This document shows, piece after piece, positions 13,831 to 27,333 of a stretch of 64,000 bases of DNA. The notes under the pieces were generated by a model, which was not told the origin of the DNA, did no database searches, and was given only the letters and a program-made list of their open reading frames with translations. Source of the stretch: Haliaeetus albicilla (lineage: Eukaryota; Chordata; Aves; Accipitriformes; Accipitridae); assembly GCF_947461875.1 (NCBI RefSeq), contig NC_091483.1, forward strand, positions 58,972,216 through 59,036,215. The letters are read 5' to 3'. The number at the start of each line of letters is the position of its first letter. Position 1 is the first letter of the stretch. The position numbers and the translations under genes are program-made.

Positions 13831-15360
13831 AAACAAGTATAAAAAGCCAGAACAGAATGATTGCAATCACCCTTTGGGTTTGTGGTATAAGTAGAACAGC
13901 TGTCCTTCCTGTTCGCTCTCAGAAACTGCCACAAAGATGCTTCTTTTGCCAGTCTTTGCCATCCTCCACATTTCTGACTATAATTTGGAGCTTTCTAATT
14001 TTAGAGCTCTTATCTCTACACCTGTTGACTCCCCTAGCCCTCTTCTCTATTGACCAGCCTCTGACTCTGCAGTACAAGGATGTCTCTAAGTTTTACATGC
14101 CCAGATTAAACCACTCAGGGGGCAAGAACAAATTATCATGTAGGACCATCTGATACAAACTGACAGTGCTTCCTCTGCAGAATCCACCCCTGTGCACAGT
14201 CTGTCATTGAGAGGTTAAGACACTTCTCCATCCAAACAGGGATGCTCTGAGGTTGCTGCCTGTGTGTTGCTTGACTGGAGATTTGGACCAAGATTTAGTT
14301 TTTGGGAAAAAAAGAGAAAGAAGAAAGGAATGGCTATGTTAGTAAAAAAAAAACCCTAAAACTGGAGAAGGACTGAAAGCTGTAGTTGTTTTGCTTCTGT
14401 GATACGCTGTTTGCTTTTCACCTTCTCCAGGCAGTATCCTTTCCCAGAAATTAGTCATCTCCCAAGGCATGCCCTGCTCCCTCTTCTCCCGCTGGCTGGT
14501 TGTGCACACTGCTTGCCGACCGGGCAAATCCATCACCCAAAGAGTGTTTCAGTGCAGTTCCTCCTCTTGGCTGCTCGAGAAGGTGTGTTGTTTACTTTGC
14601 CTAAGTGCTCCCGGGGCCTAATGCTCCGTTGTTATGTACAGACCATTTGTGCTGTCATGAATCATGTTTTACCACCCCTGTGCTTTTACTTCTGCACCAG
14701 CCTCTTTTTTTTCTTTCAAGCAAACACGTTTGAGTTTCCGTGTTTGCCGCTGAAATGGTGCACGCCGGGTACGCGGCACAGGCTGAGTTTTTCCTACCGT
14801 CCCGCTGCTGCCGCCGAGATCAGCAAACCTACCTGTCGCTCCAGGAGCTGCAGACCACTTTTTTTCTTGCAACCAAAGGTAAATTGATTCAGCACAGCCT
14901 GAAATAATTTTGCCAGATACATATAATGGAAAAAAAAAAAGATTTCACTGAAAAAACCTCATGCCGTCAAGCAAAATATGCCCTTTTCTTATCTTATCTG
15001 TTGTGAGTAACTCAAGCTATTTGCACAACGCCTTGTGCTAGGAAGGAGTTGTTTGTACATGTTTCACTCCCTTTTTTCCCAAGTTTTGAATTTTGAATGA
15101 AATCTTTCTCTTCAAAATCCTCCCCCTGCAAAAATGTCATGGTTTCTCTTTCCTATGCTTCCCTGAATGTTGGACCCAGCCCTCCCTTCAAAGATACCTT
15201 CGTTGCAGATGGTTTTCTATTAATCTTCAAACCGCTTTGGAGAGCTCTCTGTGTCTGGCAGCGCTAACATCCCCTCTCCCTCCCGTCCCACCCACTTAGC
15301 CTCAGCCTAAGAGCCCTTAACAAATGACTTCCAAGGAATTTAAATGGCTAACGCTCGCTG

Positions 15361-15491
15361 GCCAATAAAGAGATGCATAAACTGTATAACCAGGTTACAC
15401 GGCTCTTGCCATTAGGAAGAAAGGTTGCTCGGGCAAAGGCGTGAGTCCTCTTAACCTGTCGCACTTCGATTGCGGGGCCGGAGAGGTAAGG
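15361..15491 (+). promoter_or_regulatory. Speculative alternative promoter and non-coding first exon
   Basis: A CCAAT motif at 15362-15366 precedes a TATA-like GTATAA at 15384-15389. About 95 bases further on is a strong donor-like GAGAG|GTAAGG, with the exon side ending at 15485, in a small CpG-containing patch. The spacing would suit a short 5' UTR exon for RBM47, spliced to the acceptor at 27333. This is pattern matching only; similar motif groupings occur by chance. Confidence 0.15.
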
Positions 15492-16194
15492 GAAATCTTG
15501 TTTGCTCTGTAGGGCTTTTTATCTGGTTTTCATTTATCAGGGAGTTGAGACCGAAAGTATGTCATTGTCAAGGTATCGGGTTTGGGTTTTGCTTTCCTTT
15601 AGAGGGTCCTAAAGAGTTGTTTGAGAAGGAAGCAACTACTTCTAAGTTTGAACTATGAGTTCAACATGTGATTATCTAAAAGAATTTGTGTAGCAAATAG
15701 CCAAGCGAATGTCAGAACAGTGAAAACTAAACCACCGATATTTTAGACAGAGGAAAACAAATCAAATCATCTCAGAGACATTTTTTCTACTATCTTAAAT
15801 TAATGAAGTGAAAGGTAGCCATTTACAACTGCCTGACATTGTGTTTTCAATTGGTCTGTCTCTGCCGCTGTCTGTTTGTGCTGCTTGGTATTTCGTTCTG
15901 CTTTTTCAAGAGACTGACATAAAAATCAAACTTTAAAAGTGGGTTATCAGCTTTAGGTACAGAATTTGGGGCTTGTAGATTGAAAGTGGCTTGGAAGGTT
16001 GAGCAAGGTTGAGGGTATATATGCAAGTATTATTAATACAAATGAATCTATATAACTCATTCTTCATACTGAAAATTTGATAGCATTTTAAGAAAATCAA
16101 GTTCTGATATTCTGGTCATATTCTACTTAAGCAGCATGTGAAACGTTTAAGGCTTGTGTATGACATAGGACACGTGACATTAATCTATTCATCC

Positions 16195-16227
16195 TTATTT
16201 ATTTATTTATTCATTTATTGCTTTATT
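16195..16227. repeat. TTTA/TTCA simple repeat
   Basis: An interrupted TTTA microsatellite of about eight units with one TTCA variant. Ordinary intronic simple sequence. Confidence 0.8.
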
Positions 16228-19200
16228 GGGGTCACTGCTGATAACAATAGTGAAGTTTGAGCTTAAATCTGGAAAAAATCAGTTGACTCTAAAACCTTTT
16301 TAAAAAAAAAGAAAAGGAAATGTAGTTGTTGTAAGTAAGGTTCGATTAAAACCAATGACAAAATTGTCCATTCGCATGCGGACCAGATGCAGCACTTGTG
16401 TATAATGGTGTCCTGTTCTGAGCTAGGTGGGATTGAAGCCATGCTTCAAAATGTGCATGCAAAATGCACCTTCTCCCTTTGCACACCCAAGCTTGCCATG
16501 GATGACAGCCAGTGCTCACAGCATGTAAGCACGTCAAAACGTTACTGCCATCCCTTGCAATGCTCCATGGCCTGACAGGCTGGGGTGCAGAAAGGGCAAC
16601 TTTTTCAGTTGTATTATCGCAGTTGATCTCTGAAGGCCTTCACATCCAACACAGTCCATGGAGATGCATGTTGGTGTTAGCTGACGATGTTGCACCAAAG
16701 ACCTTGCCAGTGTCTGAAAGAGCTGAGAGAGCTTTTTAATTAAATTAACATGGTTAATCTAACAGAACTGCAAACATGTCCTTTTTGCTCATCAAGACAA
16801 GGCCATATGACCATCTATCAAGAGCTTGCTGTAATGTTGTTGGTTTGATTGTTTTTCCATGGGTTTCTCATACAGCTCTGCAGTATATAACTGAGATTAG
16901 ATAATGTGTTGGATAAAAATAAATAAAGTTAACAAAAGAGGAGCCATTTTGCTACTCTCTTTAATAATTTCTATTCAACTCTGCATTTCAGCTCCATTCT
17001 TTGCTGAAGAAATTATATTGAATCAAGTGTTGCTTGTCTTCTTTCTTCAGCTTTTAATTAAAAAAAAAAATCCCAGTCACAGTCAGCAAAAGGTGAATTT
17101 TAAATGACATCTGTCTCAAATCCCACTCCTTTTCTGAAGTGCAGAGGAATTTTGTTTCCAAACCCTAGGTATTTCCAACTGAGCTGTAATTTCAGTAGAC
17201 TTAAATTGTCTTGAATTAACCCAGCACAGGAATGGTGCCTCCTGAGAGAGTCCCTGCCTTGGTTAAACATTTTTTTTTAATTTATAATATTAACCCTGGG
17301 CACAGGTAACAAGTGCGGGAAATATCTTCCTTGTACTTGTAAACTTTGTTTCTCAATTTCAATCCAAGGTGCAAAGGTTTGTACAAACTTCTTAGATCAG
17401 AGGTCAGGTGCAAATTGCTGCACTTTGCAGCTCCTTTCTGCCGATATGACAGAATTTCACAGCAAAGATGATTGCCTTTCATCCCCCTCTCCTCCACGCA
17501 CGGGCAACGCCAGGCAGTTAAAAGCGTGATATGTACAAGTCAGGTATTGGTACCTGAGTTTAATAAATAACTAACTGGGTTTCAGTGGTGCAAGGTGCAT
17601 ATTATAAAAGGGGTCGAATGTCAGTGCACAAAGGAAAAAAAAAAAAACAACCCAAAACACCCAGCCACTGACTAAGCCAAATGCTTTGAGTTTAATGTAC
17701 TTTCAGCAGCGAACATTCACATCCCAACTGCCGTTTGCTTTATGCTGATTTTCATTTCTGTGACCTGAGGGGGAGGGAACACGTTGGGCGACTTTCAGCT
17801 TTCCCTGAAATGTCTGCCTCCTGCTGAAAGCAGGGTTGCAGGCTGGGCCCCCCGCTGTTGCGGTGTTCATGTGGTGAACACAAAACTGAGAATGTCGCAA
17901 TAAAAATGGTGCATAAGATTAGGGCGAACTGAAAAGTCTGAAGCTATTTTTATTGTTATAAAACTGACTAAGCAAGTATACTTCGTATGAACAGGCAGGA
18001 TGTGTTATGTTTTGCTTTGGGATCTCCTGAAGAATTAGCTGAAAAAGTTAGATTAGAAAGGCTGAAAAGGAACTGTAGTTTATGAACTTTTTTAGATACT
18101 CTTGGTTGCACTGTAGGGTGGAACATGTTACAGTAATGTTTACGTAGACAAACAGACAGACAGATAGATAGTGTTATGCATTATAATAACAAAGAAAAAT
18201 CACAAGCGCGTGCATGCATATCCCTACTCCACAGAGTTCAGCAAAGCCTTTCACAGACATTTTCAGCAATAAAATTAAATAACCATGTTCATAGATAAGG
18301 TTTTTCTTCGAAGAGGCAAGAAGTGAAATAGGTGAATGTCTTATCTTTCCTGTGTAATAATTAACAGATGAGTTTAGTTGTGGTTTTGTTTTTCAGTTAC
18401 AGAAGATTTTTCCTGTCTTTCTTATGGCAAAAGCTTGCGAGCTCCTAGTCCGCACTGAATGAAACACTTCTTCCTTTGCTAGAAAGAACTCTTTTTAAAG
18501 CAGGCAGTTAATGAGGAGGACACACTTACCTGTATCAGCATCTCTGCAGAGAACACTGTTTAATTGCATTTGTAATAAACAAATGCTGCAAAAAGTTTCC
18601 TATCAAGTACAGTTCATCCAGAATGGGAAAGACTTGTTACATACCAAGTGACTACATTGCACTTTATTTATGTGTGACACATTTTCCTGTCTGACTGTGG
18701 TAATAATAGATGTTGTTGACTAGATTGAAATATGGGAATTTGGGGAGAAGGGAAGGGTTGTGTTGTTTCCTGATTTGGAAAGCTGATAGGAATGATTACA
18801 CAACCCATCTCTCATCTTCTCAGCTTTCCTCAACATTTGGCTTCAATATCTTGCCATTCAGTAACTTCAGTCTCAGCCAGCGACTAGTCCTATCGAAATA
18901 GCTGAGATATATAGAATTATTTTGAGTTGGACTGGGTAAAAGACAGAGCTGGGGCAAACAGTACAACACACGGGTTGCACAACTTGTTGGGGCAAAGTTC
19001 TAAATGACTTGCAGCAAAGTGCATTATAAAATAAGGGAGGAGACTGGGTTTCACTTACCGAAACTTCCTTCAAAAGTGGTTTAAGCGGAGATGGCTGATT
19101 TGGTACTGGAGTAGTGTAAAAACACTCAAGAAACACACATTGCATTGACAGAATTCACATTACAGAAGCAGGGAAAATAACAACCGTGTTGGTAGGATGC

Positions 19201-20015
19201 TCTAGGTGTTGGTGGTTAATAACTTTTTCATCAGCATCGCTTCATTCTCACCATGGGAAAACCATATATGCATGAATAGAATTTTCAGTTGTGATCATCA
19301 AAAAGCAATGTCAAGAAGTAAAGTGCCAGGCTCAGGAAAGTTTTCTCACTTTATTATTTGAGATATCATCATTGATATCTCACTGAATACTATTTTTGCA
19401 GTTTCTAGGCCAGGAGGTCAGGTTGTTGAGGGACCTCCATCCTGGGAACGTTCACTTTTGGGCACTGATAGTGCTTATAGCCTTATAGCCTTTGCAGGAT
19501 CACACTCCAAATTAAATATGCCTTAGAAGGATGCAAAGAGGGTTGATAACAGAATAGGCGGGAAGTTTGCACAATACAAGGTGACTTTATTTTGTAGGGG
19601 AATCATAATTTCAGCTCCATTTTTTAAATTGTATATAAAGTTGCTGTGAGGTAAGATTAATACAGCTAAGGGAACTGGTATAATATGGCTAAGAGAATTA
19701 GATCTGTGATTGTTATTGTTCTTAATGATAGTGATGAAAATAAGAACTTTACCCTTCAAATCTTAGTCTGAAATTGTAGCCAATTGTTGGCTGTACAAAT
19801 TCAGTGTTCAATTATCTGGTTAGCATTCAAGTTTTAACCTCGGAAATTCCAGGATGTTCATTTAGAGAATAATTTCAGGTGTCTTCCTCTCCAAAAGGAG
19901 CAAGAGGTAAAATAACAGATTTATAGTAATTCTGTTACAGTTTTTTAAGCCAAATACATTGCTTTTGATTGGTGCCTGGAGGATATAACCGGTCCCTGCA
20001 AGACTTTTAAGGCAG

Positions 20016-20128
20016 GATTTTCAGTAGCGCTCATCACTGTCTTAAATATATCCCCATAGAAGCCTTTAGAGCCTTATAGCTGATGTCAGGGGGAGTAGTG
20101 CTAGGTGCTGAGTACTGTTGGAAATATC
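20016..20128. repeat. Imperfect inverted repeat, probably a worn amniote element
   Basis: The arm GATTTTCAGTAGCGCTCATCAC (20016-20037) is roughly the reverse complement of GTGCTGAGTACTGTTGGAAATATC (20105-20128), with about 67 bases between them. The phrases 'attttcaa..agcgctcagcac' and 'gtgctgagcactttgaaaat' are typical of an old dispersed amniote repeat, so this is probably its remnant. I cannot name the family. Confidence 0.4.
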
Positions 20129-20850
20129 ACCCTTAATTTTCTGTTTCTTTATGTTCCTTCTTTGAAGAGAACACAATCAAAAAATGAAGCCAAGAATTTT
20201 TTGTGTGTTTTAAATGGAACCAATAATTTTTAATGTGCTTAGGCCACTTAGGACGAATTTAAGCAACTGCGAATTGTGCACGGACCCCCTCTGCAGTGCT
20301 TTTCAGGCCCAGAACATTAACTTGCCCTGTACTAGGGAAACATCACTAACTGATCGGAATAAAATTGCAGTTTAAGCTTGAAATATGAACTCTTCCACTG
20401 AAATCAGTGGCCAGACTCCTGATGATAGGCCCTAGGTTAGGATGCAAAGTGTCACTGTTAGCAGAAGTGGGAGTTTCAACAACTGGTCTGGGGATTTAGT
20501 AGGCCAGTCATATCCTACCCCTTAGGTACTTTACACTGTTTCTCTCTACATTTAAGTATAGTACTTCTAGTGGGCAGAGAGCCACAGCTGTACATGTTCA
20601 TACCTGAACGTACCTGGGAAATGATGTGGTGCAGCAAATGCTGCTGCATGTGCATCCCCTTGGGTCCCATGCAGCACCTGAGCCAAAAGGTTTCTCTCAG
20701 GTGACCCTAGCTAGAGATGGACAAGTTTGATTGCCTTAATTCAGGCATGCGCATGACGATGAGAGTATGCAGTGCTTTAGCGGTACTGACAATAGGATAA
20801 CTTGCACAGCTGACAGACATGTCGTTGTCAATAACTAGTGCTGATCTGAT

Positions 20851-20936
20851 CTATGCGATTACTCTCTCAAGCTGCTTATCACAAACTCCTCATCTATGCG
20901 ATTACTCTCTCAAGCTGCTTATCACAAACTCCTCAT
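20851..20936. repeat. Perfect 43-bp tandem duplication
   Basis: The unit starting CTATGCGATTACTCTCTCAA occupies 20851-20893 and repeats without a mismatch at 20894-20936. Zero divergence implies a recent duplication or an assembly artefact. It lies in presumed intron and does not create a long reading frame. Confidence 0.9.
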
Positions 20937-23900
20937 CAAGTCTCTTGCCAGCCAATGTTCCTGCCTCTCCAGGTCTGCTGATGCAGTTCACCACTTTCTC
21001 CACAGAGTTTTGCCAAAATGATATAGATTAAGAAAATCCACCTTTTCAAAGTGTTTAACCTAGCCCGGGGCAGTTCACCCAGTTCAGCTGCAGGTAAAGC
21101 AATGTGTCTGACACGCTGCAGACATTGTCATGGCCTGTTGGCCTCAAGTATTGCTTTTTTTGTTAGAAGTCTGAAGACATCATCCATCCCTAGTAACCTT
21201 CCCTTTCCTGTATGAAAGACTTTCAGAAGAGGTCCCTAGCCAAAAAGCTGTGCTGAAATGCTGCACTCTCTCTTGCACTGACCCACCACAAGATTCAACT
21301 GCAGACATTTGCGTTTCATGAGCAACAGCAGGTAGGGAACCAAGCTGTGGTCCAACTCCTGTTGAAAACCACACCCAGGACTAACCTTTGACACTTGAAA
21401 TATAAATTAACCTGGAGTCAGGCAAAGTCTTTGCATGGATTTTTCGCCAAAGATCGGACCCTTTTTTCACTGCACCTGCTGCCTGCCTGGCCTCTGCCTG
21501 CACTGTGCGTGGAGAGGAGCCAAGGACGCTGCTTCCAGCAGGATGTCTCCTAGGCTGATTGCAAACTGACGACGAAGCCTTCTGCCAGGAAGCACGTGGG
21601 ATGGCAGCGAGCGCTTGCGGGGCCTGTGGCTACGTTAGGCATGTTCGTAAAAGAGGTGGGACTGTGTGTTTCGCCATTAGTTTGGGAAGGAGCACCTTGC
21701 ATGCCAGCTCCCTGCCGTGGCTGCAGCTGCAGGACTGCTAGGCTGGCCCCGGGTCCTGCAGCCGGGCACGCCATGGCTCAGCTTCAGTAAACAGCCCCAA
21801 AGACACTGGCTTTGTTCAGCTCAGTTATGCAAATAAATCACAGGAAAGGAGTGACGGTCTCGGCAAGAAAGAGAAAACTGATTTATAATGATACCATAGT
21901 TATCTTTAAAAGGGGAGGTAACTCGCACATTACACTTGAAGCAATGCTCGAGCCGCTACCTTATTTCAAATTGATGTGTTTTTCTGTTCAGCCGATATAT
22001 CTGTGAACAGGCAAACTGTGTTTTCAGCAAGAGCATTTCTGTGGATATCTGATGTTTGTGATTAAGTTATACAGTTGTTCTTTGCAAGCTGTTGTTGTAT
22101 ACATTCTATGTATCTAAAGTCGCCATGAGAAAAGAGTCAGCTTTTAAAAATAAAGAGCTTCAATGGCAGCCGTGCTTCCAGAGCTGCTGCTCAACATCAG
22201 CAGCAGGATTACTGTTTGCCCTTATTATTTCAACTAAAAAACTAGGATGGTCACATTTAAACCAGTAGCTGTTACCTCCCTGTCAACAGGGCGTATTTAG
22301 TTAAAATTTCAGCGACCGACCTTCCCTCTGCAGCAGCTGTGGTTTAAAATGCAAAACCGTGGGTGGTGGTTTTCTGGAAGCAAGCAGGCGGCGGTGCGGT
22401 GTCCGTGAAGGCACGCCGTGTCAGCTCAGCAGGAGTTTGTAGGGCCCAGGGTCTGCAGGTGGGGCAGGGGTGTCCCGGTCCCCTCCTCCCTGCGGTTATC
22501 ACAGAGCCAGCAGGTCTCCCTGGGCTCTCCTGCTGCCTGCCGCGGCGCTGGCACCCGTCCCCGTGCTATGTGACTGCCAGCGGCCGTGTCACCCGCAGAA
22601 GGGCACATGATGCCACTAAATCTATGTAACACAAAACCGGAGGGATGAATTAAGCACAAACATAAACAACCCATTTTATAGGAGCACGTGAGTGGAGCGG
22701 ACACGCGATTGCTGCCACAAGGACACTGGCTGTGTCCCTGTGTTTGTAAAAGCTGGTTTTACCGCACTGGGATCAACAGAGGAGCAGGTGGCTGCATAAC
22801 TTTGCAGGGCACTGCTCAGTGCTGGACAAGCCCAGGGATAAGATGCTATACGGACTGTGGGCATCGCTTTCTCGCCAGAGCCCCAGGCCGCCTTTGCCCT
22901 GGCACAAGGGACATCAGGGTTTGGCCCTGCGTCGTTGTTAATCAAGGCGTGGTATTTCTATTTAATAAAAGATGTGCCTCAGTTAATCAGCCTGCTCACA
23001 GTATGCTTTAGGCCAGTCACTGCCAACGCAGTAGGTTTCTCATTTAACATTCTGAGCTGCGATGCAAAAAAAGATAGGTTAGAAGGAAGGTAATTAATGT
23101 TTAGGGCAAGAACCATTTACACGCGCCCGATTGGCAGAGGGGAAGAAATATTCTGTAAGCAAGGGGAATGGTTTCAGTGAAATGTCTCCATCTGAGAGTT
23201 CACCTGCCTAAGGGAGAGTCCTTGGAGCAGAAACACTGAACCTGTTTCTGCGAGCGAAGGGCTCGCAAGCCTGGCTCCTGGTAGGCTGGCAGACGTTAGC
23301 ATCCATCTAACGTGGCATTGAACAAACAAACAGGCTTTACCTTTTTCTGAGAAGAAAGGAAGCCAGTCTTGTTTCAGTCCTGATAATTAGTCATTTAAAA
23401 CTTGGTCATCTCCAGAGCACAATCTTTCTCATTAGCAATTAATATTTTTGTCTGTCTCTCTTTTACGAATCTTTGTCATCAAGATCAGGCGTACCTTCCT
23501 CCTCACGCACTTGTAATTCACAAGACACTACATTTTAATGTAGCTTAAATTTTTGCCTCTTCTAGGTGGATGTACTGAAATGTGTCTGGCTCTATTAAGG
23601 CCACTAAACACATAATATTAGCTCATGCCTTGTGTACACCCACAACACATGGTAGCAAGTTTTCACGACCAGTTTACAGTTTACTGTGGACTAAAAAAAT
23701 GCACAAGTGGGGTTGAACACTTTAGAAATAGGTATTTCTGAAAACAATTTTCTTGAGAGTGATTGCTTTTCGACATGAAAAGGTTAGGTTGTGTTGGCAG
23801 CCCTTTTTGTAAGACAGTAACATAAGGAAGAGAGCTCTCAGACCAGACATGCCTGTGTTTTTTCTCATTAAGGCAGATGATATCTGAACTTTATGAAGGT

Positions 23901-25479
23901 GTTGATTGTGTCATGTGGCAATGAATGTTGTTAAGTGTGTATGTAGCTACATCAAGTAGGATTACATGGACTCTGTAATTGTCTTAGGTAGTATATACTT
24001 ATGAAACCCAGCTCTGTGGAGCTGCACAGAAAAAAATTAAACACATTTGATCATGTATCTTGATTCCCAATAAATTACATAAGGATAAATGCATTTTAGG
24101 TTCACAAAGAATTTTTAATTAGTCACTATCAATCACAAACAGCGTATGGTAGTGTTTGCAGCAAAGGTGGCCATCAGCACTTAGCAGCAGCTTCAAGTAC
24201 AACTTCCAATACTAGAAATTGTCCTGCTGGTGCAATGCAAAGTACTGGAGAACATGCCAGTTGCTGGACGGCCACTGAATTACAGGCTGGTTTCTGGGGG
24301 GCAGGGGAAACTTTGCTCCGTCTCTCCTCTCTCCACAGTTCCAGTGCCCATCTGTAGCTCTCTAGACTATAGTCCCAGCAACTGAGCCCTGCAGATAACA
24401 GAATACAGAGTCTTTTATTTTGTAAGTTGACTTAAAACTGAGAGTAATGACTCATTTCCAAACTTACCCAAACCTGGGGCGATAAGTAATTCACTTGCTA
24501 ACAGGTGGCCCATGTGAAGGTAATGATTATTCCCCAGTAAAGTGTTTGTTTAACAACCTTTGCTTTCATTCAGGCAAAGGTGAAGTCACATTTTTAGGAA
24601 CAAATTATCAAGTGAAAAATGAAAATGTTTTTCTCTGCCTTAATTTTTTTAATTATGTCAAATAATTCCCACGCAAAATGAAAATGTCTGACTGTGACAC
24701 ATTAAAAAGGGTAACATTTGAATCTGAGAGAAACAACTTTATCAACAACATTATAAAGCAAGAAACTATCAAAACTGATGCACTTCCATGAAAGACCAGG
24801 CTTCAAAGAAATTATGTTTTCTAAAGTATTGCCTGGGCATCAGCATCACTATTACTGCCCTCCATCTTCTCTGCCTCCCCTTCTGCTCTCCATATTTTTT
24901 AATTAAAATGGATCAGATGCATCAGCATGTAACACCCACAGCCCAAACACACCTGCAGGATCAGGCCCTATCACAAAGCAAGGCTCAGAGGTCTGGTTTC
25001 CCAATCCCAAACACATGGAGGAGCTGAACCAGGCACAGTAGTGTTTGCCCTGGCTGGTGCAGAGGCGTCTCTGGATACAGACCAGCACAATTCTGGGCAG
25101 CTCAGGAGCTTTATTGAAAAAAAATCTGAGGTGCTAAGCTTACTAGGATTTAAACGGGTTTTGTGGACCATACAAATCAGACTTAGGTGCCTAAATTTTG
25201 CACCCATATTTCTGTGGACTTGGGCCTACTGGACTAGTGAAAGGCCTGCCTGCATGGTAACCGATGCACTGAAAATGGCCAAATCGTTCTAATGAAGGGT
25301 ATATGTCAGAGTCCTTGTGGGACAGAGAGAAACCTGTGTCCCACTGAATAACACAACAGCATAGAATAAACAAATCTGGCTCAAGCTTTGTCCTTTTTTT
25401 TGAAAATAAGCCTGTCAAACCCAGATTGGGAGCATTTCTTACGGTGGTTTGCAGTTTCCTACAGGGGCCAGTGGTTTTT

Positions 25480-26353
25480 GACAGTTCCGTCAACACAGTG
25501 GTCATGAATGCAAATCTTAGCAAATAAATTGGTGGATGATGCAAAGGCTGATGGAGTTGTAAAAAACAATGAGAAGGAGCCAATGTTGTAGCACTCAGTA
25601 GGTAGGATCTACTCAAAAGGCAGTTGGGATAGGGCTGAACACAAGGTTGTGGCATTTAGGAGTAACAAACACAAGGCATGCCTGCTGCATGGGACATAAC
25701 CCCAGCAAGTGGTGCTTCTGGAAAGGATTTGGGATTAGAATTGACAAAAAAACTTCATGTGGTTTGCTAGTGAGGAGGTGGGGAGGAACAGGTCTCGGTG
25801 ATACAGAGATGGGGAGAGAAGAAAGAGGGATGATCTTCATCCCTGTATATAGCAAGGGTGAAAAAAGCTGAAACTCTAGAGAACTGTTGAAAGAGCCACA
25901 AAAACAATTTTAGGTGAAAAAATGACTGATTGTGAAGGAATTCAGGAGTTCAGCCTGCAAGTTTTACTAAAAAGACAGTTGTGGCTTGATTACACAACTT
26001 AAATATCATCGTAAGAAAAAAGCAGAGGTCTTGAAAGACTCTTCAGTCTATCAGAGAAAGGTTTAACAAGTAACCCAAGCTGGAAGCAAAAGCCAGACAA
26101 ATTCTTATGAGAAATACGGCACACTTGCTTGTCTGAGGGAGTGATTAGCAAACAAGCCATAAATGGAAGTGGTGGGGTCTACAGCTCTTCGATTCCTTAA
26201 AACCAAGGTCCTTCTGGAAGATACAATTTACTCAGATAAATGTTATAGGACTCAATGTGCAAATAACAATAAAAAGTAATGGTCCATTTCACATACAATC
26301 ACTCGTATTAAATGGTCTGATGGACCTTTCCAGCTTTAAAAGTCAATGAATTA
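25480..26353 (+). mobile_element. Ancient CR1-type LINE, 3' portion, decayed
   Basis: Several phrases occur in the order expected of old CR1-family LINEs. They are 'ggtggatgatgcaaagg' near 25532, 'gtggcatttaggagtaac' near 25649, 'aggatttgggattag' near 25723, 'gtggcttgattacacaact' near 25981, 'cagtctatcagagaaaggt' near 26044, 'gtggtggggtctacagctc' near 26170 and 'ggtctgatggacctttcc' at 26314. The copy ends near a TCAATGAATT at about 26343-26352. No long frame survives, so it is long dead. It is in sense orientation in the presumed RBM47 intron, just upstream of the first coding exon. Family assignment is from memory; exact ends are uncertain. Confidence 0.75.
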
Positions 26354-27333
26354 ACTGCTTTCAGAGACTCAAAGTGTCCTATTTAATTGTGCTCAGAGAG
26401 GAAGCCCACTGTCTTGCAGTTGCGATCATTAGCATGGTCATCTCCTCCTGTATGTCTGCATTTCCCACTCTCTGCCTGTGTTCAAATGCAGAATGAGGTT
26501 TGCCTTCCTCCTGCTGGCTTGCAGGGCTGTGCTGGCTGCTTGCTCTAAAGCAAGTTGCCTGTTATAAGGGAGTGATTCTCTTCAGCTTTTGTGAAGTCCT
26601 CTTGTAATAATGGAAGAGACAAACATGTCAGACATTGTACCACAAGCAGCAGGCAACTCAGAAGCTTGCCAGATCGCCCTTTGCACAAGAAAACAAGAAC
26701 TGGCCCCCCGATGCTAAAGCGTGTTTATTATTTCCTACTCATCAGTTCCTGTGAAAGCCTAGAGGAGTGAGGGGTAGTTATCAGATGGAAATTGTGCCTA
26801 GTGCTTCTCATGTATTTGCCATCTTTCACTGTGCAGTATGGCACATGGCACTTGCACTGTTCAGGAGTAGATGGATTAACTGAGGAATGACTGAGAGGGA
26901 GGAGAGGGATCTGGAGATGGGAACCACTGGCTTCATGGCATTATCTTCCCTTTCTCAATCCTGTATCAGCTCCTTCCTACCCTTTCGAAGAGGAGACAAG
27001 CCTCCCTGGCGTCTTGAGCTTTTGAGGTGCTTGGTGGCATCCGTTCATGCGACTTCAGCCTCCTGTGGCAGCAGCTCTCGGTGCTGGGGTGGTATGGACA
27101 GGTGATCCTCAACCACCCCCCCTCAAAGAGGGGCTGTGCCTAAATCCAGGATGCGCTCCCCCTGCAGTATCAATGTTCAGGCCGGTGTGGCTCATTCATC
27201 TGCTTTTCTGCAGCCTTAGTCCCAGTTTGAAAAACAAACTTCCAGAACAATTACAGCAAGACAAAAGAGAGGGGTGGGATGCTGGTGGTAGCTAACAGCT
27301 TCTAACGAGTGTCCTCCTTCTTACTTTGCCCAG
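26354..27333 (+). other. RBM47: Intron segment ending in the RBM47 acceptor
   Basis: No gene is seen in most of this stretch. It ends with a pyrimidine-rich tract (about 27311-27330) and the acceptor CCCAG at 27329-27333, just before the first coding exon. A second AG follows at 27342-27343 and could be used as a minor acceptor within the 5' UTR. Confidence 0.7.

Larger units (their letters stand above)
13831..25479. other. Gene-free stretch, presumed RBM47 intron
   Basis: No coding exon is supported. The content is AT-rich non-coding sequence with a tetranucleotide run near 16195, a short GACA/GATA run near 18150, an inverted-repeat structure at 20016-20128, a perfect tandem duplication at 20851-20936 and a CpG-richer patch at about 22370-22600. 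A candidate first-exon donor lies at 15486. Phrases such as 'cttaggtgcctaaat' near 25180 look like worn amniote repeats but are too short to classify. Confidence 0.55.

Noticed and set aside
16341..16352. GGTTCGATTAA resembling a tRNA/SINE B box
   Set aside because: No matching A box or cloverleaf could be made around it.
25191..25655. 154-codon minus-strand open frame
   Set aside because: It overlaps the start of a decayed sense-strand LINE and shows no recognisable protein family.
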